Shown piece after piece: positions 49,321 to 59,443 of a stretch of DNA of 64,000 bases. Each line of letters begins with the position of its first letter. Position 1 is the stretch's first letter. Below the pieces are notes generated by a model that searched no databases, was not told the origin of the DNA, and saw only the letters and a program-made list of their open reading frames with translations. The DNA is from Dallia pectoralis (lineage: Eukaryota > Chordata > Actinopteri > Esociformes > Umbridae). The stretch spans positions 3,795,552 through 3,859,551 of the forward strand of contig CM055744.1 of the NCBI GenBank assembly GCA_029465975.1, in the 5' to 3' direction. The translations under genes were made by a program, and so were the position numbers.

Positions 49321-51935
49321 GACCCCAGTTAAATAGTATAACCCCTGTCACATAGTATAACCCCTGTCATATAGTATAACCCCTGTCATATAGTATAACC
49401 CCTGTCACATAGTATAACCCCTGTCATATAGTATAACCCCTGTCATATAGTATAACCCCTGTCACATAGTATAACCCCTGTCATATAGTATAACCCATGT
49501 CATACAGTATAACCCCTGTCATATAGTATAACCCCTGTCACATAGTATAACCCCTGTCACATAGTATAACCCCTTGTCACATAACCCCTGTCATACAGTA
49601 TAACCCCCATCACATAGTATAACCCCTGTCATATAGTATAACCCATGTCATACAGTATAACCCCTGTCATACAGTATAACCCCTGTCACATAACCCCTGT
49701 CATATAGTATAACCCCTGTCATATAGTATAACCCCTGTCATATAGTATAACCCCTGTCATATAGTATAACCCCTGTCACATAACCCCTGTCATACAGTAT
49801 AACCCCCATCACATAGTATAACCCCTGTCATATAGTATAACCCCTGTCATATAGTATAACCCCTGTCACATAGTATAACCCCTGTCATATAGTATAACCC
49901 CTGTCATATAGTATAACCCCTGTCACATAACCCCTGTCATATAGTATAACCCCTGTCACATAGTATAACCCTGTCATATAGTATAACCCTGTCACATAAC
50001 CCTGTCATACAGTATAACCCCATCACATAGTATAACCCCTGTCATATAGTATAACCCCTGTCATATAGTATAACCCCTGTCACATAGTATAACCCTGTCA
50101 TATAGTATAACCCCTGTCACATAGTATAACCCCTGTCACATAGTATAACCCCTTGTCACATAACCCTGTCATACAGTATAACCCCATCACATAGTATAAC
50201 CCTGTCATATAGTATAACCCATGTCATACAGTATAACCCTGTCATACAGTATAACCCCTGTCACATAACCCCTGTCATATAGTATAACCCCTGTCATATA
50301 GTATAACCCCTGTCATATAGTATAACCCCTGTCATATAGTATAACCCTGTCACATAACCCCTGTCATACAGTATAACCCCCATCACATAGTATAACCCCT
50401 GTCATATAGTATAACCCCTGTCATATAGTATAACCCCTGTCACATAGTATAACCCCTGTCATATAGTATAACCCCTGTCATATAGTATAACCCCTGTCAC
50501 ATAACCCCTGTCATATAGTATAACCCCTGTCACATAGTATAACCCCTGTCATATAGTATAACCCCTGTCACATAACCCCTGTCATACAGTATAACCCCCA
50601 TCACATAGTATAACCCCTGTCATATAGTATAACCCCTGTCATATAGTATAACCCCTGTCACATAGTATAACCCCTGTCATATAGTATAACCCATGTCATA
50701 CAGTATAACCCCTGTCATATAGTATAACCCCTGTCATATAGTATAACCCCTGTCATATAGTATAACCCCTGTCACATAGTATAACCCCTTGTCACATAAC
50801 CCCTGTCATACAGTATAACCCCCATCACATAGTATAACCCCTGTCATATAGTATAACCCCTGTCATATAGTATAACCCCTGTCACATAGTATAACCCCTG
50901 TCATATAGTATAACCCATGTCATACAGTATAACCCCTGTCATACAGTATAACCCCTGTCACATAGTATAACCCCTTGTCACATAACCCCTGTCATACAGT
51001 ATAACCCCCATCACATAGTATAACCCCTGTCATATAGTATAACCCCTGTCATATAGTATAACCCCTGTCACATAGTATAACCCCTGTCATATAGTATAAC
51101 CCATGTCATACAGTATAACCCCTGTCATACAGTATAACCCCTGTCACATAACCCCTGTCATATAGTATAACCCCTGTCATATAGTATAACCCCTGTCATA
51201 TAGTATAACCCCTGTCATATAGTATAACCCCTGTCACATAACCCCTGCCATATAGTATAACCCCTGTCATAGAGTATAACCCCTGTCATAGAGTATAACC
51301 CCTGTCACATAGTATAACCCATGTCGTACAGTATAACCCCTGTCATACAGTATAACCCTTGTCACATAAACCTGTCATACGGTATAACCCCCATCACATA
51401 GTATAACCCCTGTCATACAGTATAACCCCTGTCACATAGTATAACCCCTGTGAAATAGTATAACCCCTGTCACATAGTATAACCACTGTCACATAGTATA
51501 ACCCATGTCACATAGTATAACCCCTGTCACATAGTACAACCCCTGTCATATAGTATAACCCCTGTCACATAGTATAACCCCTGTCACATAGTATAACCCC
51601 TGTCACATAGTATAACTCCTGTCATACAGTATAACCCCTGTCACATAGTATAACCCCTGTCACATAGTATAACCCCTGTCACATAGTATAACCCCTGTCA
51701 CATAGTATAACCCCTGTCACATAGTATAACCCCTGTCATACAGTATAACCCCTGTCACATAGTATAACTCCTGTCATACAGTATAACCCCTGTCACATAG
51801 TATAACCCCTGTCATACAGTATAACCCCTGTCATACAGTATAACCCCTGTCACATAGTATAACCCCTGTCATACAGTATAACCCCTGTCACATAGTATAA
51901 CCCCTGTCACATAGCACAACCCCCGTCAGTGGGGT
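49321..51935 (+). repeat. 19-bp minisatellite, about 140 copies, higher-order
   Basis: The basic unit is CCCCTGTCATATAGTATAA (19 bp) with CATATA, CACATA and CATACA variants, a 14-bp short form lacking TAGTA, and CCCCCATCACATAG and CCCTTGTCACATAA markers. Marker strings recur in the same order (the CCCCCATCAC marker at about 49603, 49803, 50389, 50588, 50819, 51005 and 51388), showing higher-order duplication of blocks of about 200 bp and more. Between about 49967 and 50240, and again at 50341, units mostly have three Cs instead of four. To the right of 51400 the array is more uniform and CACATA-rich. Confidence 0.97.
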
Positions 51936-52019
51936 CTGGACCTTCTGACCAGATCCCCACAGGACAACACAGGGTTGTATTGACACATCTCTCCAGACTG
52001 TTTACATTCCATCTAATTT

Positions 52020-52255
52020 TTTCTTGCTCTCTTGTGTACTCTCTCTGTCTCTCTGTGTCTCTCTGTGAGCTCTCTCTGTCTCTCCTTGGCTCTCTCTGTA
52101 GCTATATCATTCTCATCTCTCTCTCTGTAGCTCTCTGTCTCTCTCTGTAGCTCTCTCTGTCTCTCTCTGTAGCTATATCATTCTCATCTCTCTCTCTGTC
52201 TCTCTCTGTCTCTCTCTGTAGCTCTCTATGTCTCTCTGTAGCTATATCATTCTCA

Positions 52256-52286
<31 letters not shown>

Positions 52287-52515
52287 GTCTCTCTCTGTAG
52301 CTCTCTATGTCTCTCTGTAGCTATATCATTCTCATCTCTCTCTCTGTAGCTCTCTATGTCTCTCTGTAGCTCTCTATGTCTCTCTGTAGCTCTCTCTGTC
52401 TCTCTCTGTAGCTCTCTCTCTCTCTCTGTCTCTCTCTGTCTCTCTCTGTAGCTCTCTATGTCTCTCTGTAGCTATATCATTCTCATCTCTCTCTCTGTAG
52501 CTCTCTCTGTAACTT
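52020..52515. repeat. (CTCTCTGT)n-rich low-complexity tract
   Basis: CT-rich octamer repeats with embedded GTAGCTATATCATTCTCATC segments at about 52099, 52170, 52239, 52318 and 52469, so longer blocks of about 70-150 bp were duplicated within the simple repeat. Confidence 0.95.
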
Positions 52516-53121
52516 TCCATCCTCCATCTCACCCTGTCAATCGGTCTCCTTGGTGTTGGCGATTATATTTTTCCCTTGCACTTGGTTACGTATTCCGCAG
52601 TAGTTCCATATGTTCTAGATGATTGAGAGTCAGGGTTCTGAGAAACTTCTTGCAAACGTCGCATGGGAAGCCCTCATGAGTGACACCGATCATTACAATT
52701 CCCACAGCTACCGTGGCAACACCAGCAGCAGGATCCTCTGCACCAAAAACATAGAAATGTTATGGCCGACGACGACATTGATGGATTTGGATCATCCATT
52801 TCAATAGCGACGCTCATATTTGTTATCCTCGCAATTTAGATGCACCGATCTCATCCACTGTACCCGAATCAGTGGAACATGTGTGAGCCCGTTTTCAGAA
52901 GCCTGCATTTGTTTGCCGGCGTTGAAAAAACATCATTTTGGGGAATCACTCAGACTTAAACCAACACATACAAATATCTCAGTCGCAATAGGTCACGCCT
53001 GTGTTGCATTCAAACAGAGGGGAACTATGCGAGTTGATGCCATAAACTGGAAAAAAAACTCAGTCCCTTTCTGGAGTGCCTGGAATGAGTATGGTGTTTA
53101 AAAGATTCCAGACACATGTCT
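52516..53121. other. Non-coding, nothing recognised
   Basis: Unique flank of the LTR element to the right. No exon seen. Confidence 0.5.
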
Positions 53122-53126
53122 GTTAG

Positions 53127-53516
53127 TGTCACGATTGGTGTGGTGGCGTTGCTACACGGACATATTTCGGTGATGCACTTCCTTGTTTCACTTCCGTGTT
53201 TACCTTTGTCTCACGGCTGTTTGCACTTGTAATCAATGGGATATAAGAGGGTCGCGAGCAGTGCACTCGTTGCTTCGCATTATTCAATGTCACACGTAGT
53301 ATTTAGAGGTGAGTGTTTCCACGTATATCAATTAGTTGTTGTCTGTATGAGTGTTTTAAGTCGCTATATGCGCACCTTTGATTTCAGCCAACTAGTACGT
53401 GTTTTGTCGCCGTTTACGGTTTGTTTTATGTTTTATCATTAATAAACCTGACCCAAACGGATTACCTTGGCTCCTGCACATGGCTTACTGCACTACACCT
53501 TACAGCGGTCGTGACA
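53127..53516 (+). repeat. 5' LTR of the young element
   Basis: Begins TGTCACGATTGG and ends GCGGTCGTGACA, with inverted TGTCACGA/TCGTGACA tips. It contains a TATA-like GGGATATAAGAG (53238-53249), a perfect splice-donor-like AGAGGTGAGTG (about 53306) and a polyadenylation-like AATAAA (53441). The internal order U3-R-U5 is inferred from these. Confidence 0.95.
53238..53281 (+). promoter_or_regulatory. LTR core promoter and putative RNA 5' end
   Basis: TATA-like ATATAAG at 53241. About 30 nt downstream lies GCTTCGCATT (53272-53281), placed where the transcript should begin. This ten-mer is complementary to the putative primer-binding segment just past the LTR. The transcription start is predicted, not observed. 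Confidence 0.6.
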
Positions 53517-53517
53517 G

Positions 53518-53527
53518 AATGCGAAGC
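53518..53527 (+). other. Putative self-primer binding site
   Basis: AATGCGAAGC starts 2 nt after the 5' LTR and is an exact reverse complement of GCTTCGCATT at 53272-53281. The usual TGG that opens a tRNA primer-binding site is absent. In Tf1 and related elements the transcript's own 5' end pairs next to the LTR to prime cDNA; this layout fits that. Confidence 0.65.
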
Positions 53528-55492
53528 CAACAAAGAAGCCAGCAGAGCCAGCAGACGGTGAGTGGATTCCACGGGGGGGCAAGCTATAGCGCCCCGTCGG
53601 ATGAAACTCGCCGTCGCCCCACGGAGCGGTGGGAGTGGAATCGGCCGGAGACACCACAGGAGCGGTGGCTACGTCTCCGGCCGTATGCTACGGTGGAACC
53701 ACCGAAGCGGCATTCAGGGCCAGTTCTGATGGGTCCGCGGGCCTTCTATGAAGGAAGAATGAGGGCATCCCGGAAGCGCCCCAAAGAGATTTTTGGGGGG
53801 GAGCTAACGGGGTGTTCAGGAAGGTCCGCGGAGAGAACACCCACGGTCCTGGTGCTGCAGGAACGGCCACCCACTGCTCCGGGGCTGCAGACAGGGAGAG
53901 GAAAACCCCTGGAGCTACAGCCACTACCCCCGCCGTGGGAAGACCCTTTTCTGCCGCCGACGACAGGGACAGAAAAACCCCCGGAGGGGTTGGATGACCA
54001 GCCCACGGCCATTATTAGGACGTGGTGGAGGACATGGCTGGATTTACAGGAGCCAGCGCCTGAGATGGTCGCCACCACGCTTGCGCCTGAGATGGTCGCC
54101 GTCACGCCAGCGTCCACGATGGTTCCTGCCGTCCCGCCAGCGCCCAAGATGGCTACCGTCGTCCCGCCAGCGCTCAAGATGGCTGCCGTCGCCCCGCCGG
54201 CGCTCAAGATGGCTGTTGCCGTCACGCCAGCGCCCACGATGGCTCCCGCCGTCACGCCAGCGCTCAAGATGGCTGTTGCCGTCCCGCCAGCGCCCAAGAT
54301 GGCTGCTGCCGTCACGCCAGCGCTCAAGATGGCTGCCGTCGCCCCGCCGGCGCTCAAGATGGCTGTTGCCGTCACGCCAGCGCCCACGATGGCTCCCGCC
54401 GTCACGCCAGCGTCACGATGGCTCCCGCCGTCCCGCCAGCGCTCAAGATGGCTGTTGCCATCACGCCAGCGCTCAAGATGGCTGCCGTCGTCCCGCCGGC
54501 GCTCAAGATGGCTGTTGCCGTCACGCCGGCGCTCAAGATGGCTCCCGCCGTCACGCCAGCGCCCACGATGGCTCCCGCCGTCACGCCAGCGCTCAAGATG
54601 GCTGTTGCTGTCACGCCAGCGCCCAAGATGGCTGCCGTCGTCCCGCCAGCGCCCAAGATGGCTGCCACCGTCACGCCAGCGTCCACGATGGCTCCCGCCA
54701 TTCCGCCAGCGCTCAAGATGGCTGTTGCTGTCACGCCAGCGTCCACGATGGCTCCCGCCGTCTGCCGCCGCCCACAATGGCTGCCGCATCGCCGCCCACA
54801 ATGGCTGCCGCATCGCCGCCCACAATGGCTGCCGCACGCCGCCCACAGTGGCTGCCGCACGCCGCCCACAATGGCTGCCGCATCGCCGCCCACAATGGCT
54901 GCCGCATCGCCGCCCACAATGGCTGCCGCATCGCCGCCCACAATGGCTGCCGCACGCCGCCCACAATGGCTGCCGCATCGCCGCCCACAATGGCTGCCGC
55001 ATCGCCGCCCACAATGGCTGCCGCATCGCCGCCCACAATGGCTGCCGCATCGCCGCCCACAATGGCTGCCGCATCGCCGCCCACAATGGCTGCCGCATCG
55101 CCGCCCATAATGGCTGCCGCATCGCCGCCCACAATGGCTGCCGCATCGCCGCCCACGAAGGCCGCGCCACGACTACGCTCACGATGGCCGCCGCCACGAC
55201 TACGCTCACGATGGCCGCCGCCACGACTACGCTCACGATGGCCGCCGCCACGACTACGCTCACGATGGCCGCCGCCACGACACCGCCCACGATGGCCGCC
55301 GCCACGACTGCGCCCCCGATGGCCGCCGCCACGACGGCGCCCACGATGGCCTCCGCCACCACGTCGCCCACGACGGCGGACTCTGAGCTGCACACGACGG
55401 CGGACTCTGAGCCGCACAAGACGGCGGACTCTGGGCCGCACAAGACGGCGGACTCTGAGCCGCACAAGATGGCGGACTCTCTGCCGCACTAG
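53519..55492 (+). CDS. Pro/Ala-rich repeat protein of the LTR element
   Basis: Frame from ATG 53519, 2 nt beyond the 5' LTR and overlapping the putative primer site, to a stop at 55490-55492, about 657 residues. Residues 1-180 are a basic, Pro/Arg-rich unique region (RRRPTERWEWNRPETPQERW; RKRPKEIFGG) without recognisable gag zinc knuckles. The rest is repeats: about 22 units of a 10-residue repeat (APTMAPAVTP-like), then 8-residue units (AAHNGCRI or RPQWLPHR), then 9-residue units (TTTLTMAAA) and a tail of TADSEPHK-like repeats. A one-base loss near 54414 and 23- versus 24-bp units switch the reading frame, but every frame is open, so the ORF survives. A splice-donor-like GGTGAGTGG lies at about 53557. 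It may stand in for gag or be non-functional; no homologue is known to me. Confidence 0.45.
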   Translation: MRSQQRSQQSQQTVSGFHGGASYSAPSDETRRRPTERWEWNRPETPQERWLRLRPYATVEPPKRHSGPVLMGPRAFYEGRMRASRKRPKEIFGGELTGCSGRSAERTPTVLVLQERPPTAPGLQTGRGKPLELQPLPPPWEDPFLPPTTGTEKPPEGLDDQPTAIIRTWWRTWLDLQEPAPEMVATTLAPEMVAVTPASTMVPAVPPAPKMATVVPPALKMAAVAPPALKMAVAVTPAPTMAPAVTPALKMAVAVPPAPKMAAAVTPALKMAAVAPPALKMAVAVTPAPTMAPAVTPASRWLPPSRQRSRWLLPSRQRSRWLPSSRRRSRWLLPSRRRSRWLPPSRQRPRWLPPSRQRSRWLLLSRQRPRWLPSSRQRPRWLPPSRQRPRWLPPFRQRSRWLLLSRQRPRWLPPSAAAHNGCRIAAHNGCRIAAHNGCRTPPTVAAARRPQWLPHRRPQWLPHRRPQWLPHRRPQWLPHAAHNGCRIAAHNGCRIAAHNGCRIAAHNGCRIAAHNGCRIAAHNGCRIAAHNGCRIAAHNGCRIAAHEGRATTTLTMAAATTTLTMAAATTTLTMAAATTTLTMAAATTPPTMAAATTAPPMAAATTAPTMASATTSPTTADSELHTTADSEPHKTADSGPHKTADSEPHKMADSLPH

Positions 55493-55495
55493 ATG
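54100..55495 (+). repeat. Nested 30-, 24- and 27-bp GC-rich tandem arrays
   Basis: 54100-54765: about 22 units of 30 bp with core GCTCAAGATGGCTG or GCCCACGATGGCTC. 54766-55160: about 16 units of 23-24 bp with core CGCCCACAATGGCTGCCG. 55165-55360: about seven units of 27 bp with core CGCTCACGATGGCCGCC. 55375-55495: 24-bp units with core GACTCTGAGCCGCACAAG. All share an ATGGC core, suggesting one ancestral motif expanded several times. No stops occur in most frames on either strand. Confidence 0.92.
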
Positions 55496-55676
55496 GCGGT
55501 CTCTCTGCCGCACTAGATGGCGGTCTCTCAGCCCCCGAGGCATATTCAGGGCTGGACCTGCGGTCCTGGACTGACCCTTTTGGGTTTAACTGTGGGTTCT
55601 CTCCCTGTTGCTCCCTTGTTTTGGTTTTGTGTTTCCGTTCGGCTATCTGGGGAGCTAGCCTTTTAGTGGGGGATAC

Positions 55677-56066
55677 TGTCACGATTGGTGTGGTGGCGTT
55701 GCTACACGGACATATTTCGGTGATGCACTTCCTTGTTTCACTTCCGTGTTTACCTTTGTCTCACGGCTGTTTGCACTTGTAATCAATGGGATATAAGAGG
55801 GTCGCGAGCAGTGCACTCGTTGCTTCGCATTATTCAATGTCACACGTAGTATTTAGAGGTGAGTGTTTCCACGTATATCAATTAGTTGTTGTCTGTATGA
55901 GTGTTTTAAGTCGCTATATGCGCACCTTTGATTTCAGCCAACTAGTACGTGTTTTGTCGCCGTTTACGGTTTGTTTTATGTTTTATCATTAATAAACCTG
56001 ACCCAAACGGATTACCTTGGCTCCTGCACATGGCTTACTGCACTACACCTTACAGCGGTCGTGACA
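55677..56066 (+). repeat. 3' LTR of the young element
   Basis: Looks identical to the 5' LTR over all 390 bp by eye, with the same TATA, splice-donor-like and AATAAA words. Followed directly by the GTTAG target duplication. Confidence 0.95.
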
Positions 56067-56071
56067 GTTAG

Positions 56072-57600
56072 ACACATAAATAGACCGCCCTGGGGTCGAC
56101 ACGACTGGTTTGGGATTGGTTTGATATCCCATTGGTTGATGGGCTCTATCTCTCAACGATACTGGGTCACTGGGTGACTAGAACAAACCGAACATGAGAA
56201 AACCTCTGGAATAAACCATAATGAGAGAGACACGTTTCATTTCAAGCTGGTAGTCATGTTAAACGATAATCTAAGTCTTACAATGAAGCTGTATTGACAT
56301 TCTGCGTAGTGCAAATTGAAAAGATCTGGATTTCAACCTATGTTTAACAAACTGTAGGATATAATCTAACTTTATTACTTTCGCACGACTCACTACATCC
56401 CATTGTGGCTGCTGATTGTGGCTGAAATATGATACTTTATTTTCCTCGGTACCTTGAACGGAGATTCGTGTTTTTTACTCTCAGGTTTGGTCTATGTCTA
56501 TGCTGCCTTTGCATTTCTTTTTCTGACAACTTTGAGGGTCAATTATATTTAATAAACAGTTAAGGCACAGAAATAAATCAATTTCAGGAGGGACCTAATC
56601 CCCATATGAAGCAGACTGTGAAGCCACAAGTTCTCGAGAAATGGTTGAAAAGGGCCGTAATGCAACCCACATGTCATGCTACAAAGACCTCTGGCAGCCC
56701 AGCAATATCACACTGCACTACAGTGGAAAATATATAAACCGTAGTCATAGAGCTAAGGCAGGAAGCGTTGCCTGTGTGCTTCATCCGTTTACGGTTTGTC
56801 TAGTTTTCCCAGAGAAGACTTGTGAGAGATAGTTGTCTCATGCGCTGAACTCAGCATACCATTTGTACGCCTTTTTAGTACCCACCCGTGGGTTTAGCAT
56901 TCTGCGGATGACACTACCATTATTTCAGTGCCCTCTGTTTAACTCTGCGGGTCTGGTTGGGATAGTTTACAAACTGACGGATCAGAGGTTTAATTCTCTC
57001 ACCAGCCTGGTTAGCTTGGAAAACCCGAAACGGGTCTGGCACACACGCAAGTGGTTCTCCACAACTGCCTCCTGATAGAACCCTCTCATGCACGAAAGGG
57101 AATATGTGAGACTGCACTCTTCATGAATCATCCTCTATGTGGAGGACTCCTAGCTTAGAAGTGCTGCAGGCAAACCATGGACTCAGCACGGCAGGAGATT
57201 GCCATGATTTACTGTATTCAGGTTGGAGGTTCGCGCACACTCGAGGATAACTAGATGCTTTGGCTTTGCTCGGCCACAAGTTCCAATTGTGTTTAGACAC
57301 TAGCAATTTAGTGATAGGAATTACATTTCTTTAAGAATATACATAGGCTGTACAATAAAATGACAGAGAAGCCTTTGTGCATTTCAAATATCTTGCATCG
57401 CTCTTGATTTGCTTGTTTGATTTTCCACACGATTGTCCGGAGGTGCGTAAGAGTGGCCTTGCTCAGTTTATGCTGGTAAAAATCCTGAAATTTCTGTCAA
57501 CTTGTCCTCTGTGCTTTAATGCTGAATGTATTTTCGCACTGACAAGCAGAATAAAGTAGGAAATATAAAACCCTACATTGTTAATGTTCTTTGTTTTTTT
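56072..57600. other. Non-coding, nothing recognised
   Basis: Unique sequence right of the LTR element. No exon or transposon seen. Confidence 0.5.
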
Positions 57601-57607
57601 GTAGCTA

Positions 57608-57800
57608 TTATGAGTTATTATGAGTTTCTAGGTTAGGTATTTAAGTTCCCTTTGTTCACTGGGTTGTGTGGATCGTTATTGGCAGTTTGCTACGTGTCGT
57701 GAGTGCTGCCATTTCTGCTGTTGCGTTATTGTTTTGTGCCTCAAGTTAAAATAAATAGAAATTTTACTTGCGAAGTATCTCTGTGCCTGCGCTTTAGCTG
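57608..57800 (+). mobile_element. Partial LTR-like remnant
   Basis: GGTATTTAAGTTCCCTTTGT, CACTGGGTTGTGTGGATCGT, a polyadenylation-like AATAAA (about 57752) and CTGTGCCTGCGCTTTAGCTG are in the order expected of the R-U5 part of a fish gypsy-type LTR. Its 3' tip is lost where the Tc1 fragment begins. Confidence 0.5.
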
Positions 57801-57801
57801 T

Positions 57802-58014
57802 CAAATTCTCCAGATCTCAATCCAATCGAACATCTGTGGGATGTACTGGACAAACAAGTCCAATCCATGGAGGCCCCACCTCGCAACTTAGAGGACTTAA
57901 AGGATCTGCTGCTAACGTCTTGGTGCCAGATAGCACAGCACACCTTTGGCGGCAAACGGGGATCTCCACAATATTTGGCAGGTGGTCGTAATGTTATGGA
58001 TAATCGGTGTATAT
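57802..58014 (+). mobile_element. Tc1-like transposon (family 1), 3' end
   Basis: Open plus-strand segment NSPDLNPIEHLWDVLDKQV, SMEAPPRNLEDLKDLLLTSW and CQIAQHTFGG, the C-terminal end of the transposase including the last catalytic acidic residue region. Then the terminal repeat GTAATGTTATGGATAATCGG and TGTATA. This is the best-conserved piece of family 1 here, but only about 210 bp remain. Confidence 0.88.
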
Positions 58015-59438
58015 CGTTTATTCTACATCGATATATAGACACTGATGATTAGCAATGACGGATGGATCAAAATGATGCCAATTCAGCAGATTCAATAAAA
58101 CTTTGTTCTTGCTAATTCTGACATGCAGATGGAAACAAATGGAAAAGTAAAGTATTTGGTCATTTTAAATATGTATAATGGCATATTACGATTACGCCTC
58201 GTTCATTTGCTTTATAGTAACACAACTGTGGCGTGCCTGGTCTCACTCTTTCTCTCTCTTTCTCGCTCTCTCAGTCTGTCTCATATTCTCTCTTTCTCTC
58301 AATAATCACTGTAATCAATGTAATGACTGGATATGATATCATTACATACAAAACAACTCTTTCATCTCTTAATTAGCCTACTTTAATTATTCGCATATCC
58401 GTTCACAAATGATCTAAAGCCTGAACAGTTTGCCATCCACCACAGATGCCATGGTTTGGTGACTCTGCCATATGGTTCTGTGTTGTTACATTATGAAGGC
58501 CATGCGTAGCAAACAAATTGGACCAGATTTGTACAGAAGGAACAGAGTCTGGGGGTTAGTGACTACACTACTCTGTAAAACGTTGAGTTCTTTAAAAGCT
58601 CTACTTCACTTGTGGTTTGAGTCTCTCTAGGAGATATTCCTTATGCATGGGGTTCTTCGCAACAACCAATCAGAGAGTAGAAATCCTGCAGGGGTCCAGT
58701 GTACATTGAGTGGGTTAATTTATGTGGTAACACAGCTAAAACACCTATAATAACAGTAAAGCTACAGGCATCGGATTTAGACTGTACAACAAGGTCGGTA
58801 ATGACTTCAATGTGGAATGGGATTATTCAGCATTAGAAAAAATGTCTTTGAACTTTTATGAACTTTTTCTAAAGGCAGTACTATACAAAAAGATTGCTTT
58901 TATATGATCACATGTTCTGTAAGTTATTTTATAATCGCATACAGTAACCCTTCAAAGAACCTGAACATATGCTATATAACCCCATCAATACAACGTAGAA
59001 GCAAATATGTATTTTTAGCATGCACAATAAAATATTTCAAAGGCTTTTTTGACCTTCAAAACACATTTTGAATACCTTTCGATAATTTTGTTATAATGCG
59101 AACTCACAATAACTGTGTTAACTCAATAGCAGAAAAAAAACTGAATTTAAGTATATACAATAAAGTCCACCGATTTGCAAACTTCCAAAACCTGAAGTGT
59201 CGCCTATCACTAACCAGAGAAACCAGAGCTTTGAGTTGTAAAAACAAAATAATACGAGGATATATCAGTTGTACCATGTCACAGGCCTGGTATCCATCCT
59301 CCAACTGGACTAGATCAATAAGGAATGTACTTGCATTTTTCTGTGTGTGTTTGTGTGTGTGTTGAATATATTTAATTTAGTAATGGTGGATTTATTTTAC
59401 ACATTCAGCTACAACCAATGTAATGTCATCAATGTGTC
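58015..59438. other. Non-coding, nothing recognised
   Basis: Unique AT-rich DNA with a short CT-rich tract at 58240-58300. No exon seen. Confidence 0.5.
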
Positions 59439-59443
59439 ACAAC

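Larger units (their letters stand above)
53122..56071 (+). mobile_element. Complete non-autonomous LTR retrotransposon
   Basis: Two 390-bp direct LTRs bracket 2160 bp of internal sequence. The 5-bp flanks GTTAG (53122-53126 and 56067-56071) match perfectly, showing an intact integration. The LTRs look identical base for base over their length, implying a very recent insertion. No gag zinc finger, protease, reverse transcriptase, RNase H or integrase motif is visible in any frame, so movement would need enzymes supplied in trans. The internal region holds one long Pro/Ala-rich repeat frame. A weak purine-rich stretch AGTGGGGGATA directly precedes the 3' LTR as a candidate polypurine tract. The apparent self-priming site suggests kinship with Tf1/sushi-type Ty3/gypsy elements (inference). 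Confidence 0.9.

Noticed and set aside
49321..51935. CRISPR-like regularly spaced repeat
   Set aside because: Units are directly adjacent 19-bp tandem repeats without unique spacers, in a eukaryotic context.
53746..55467. Long minus-strand frames in the young LTR element
   Set aside because: They arise because GC-rich repeats lack stops in any frame; they are antisense to the element and start inside the repeat.
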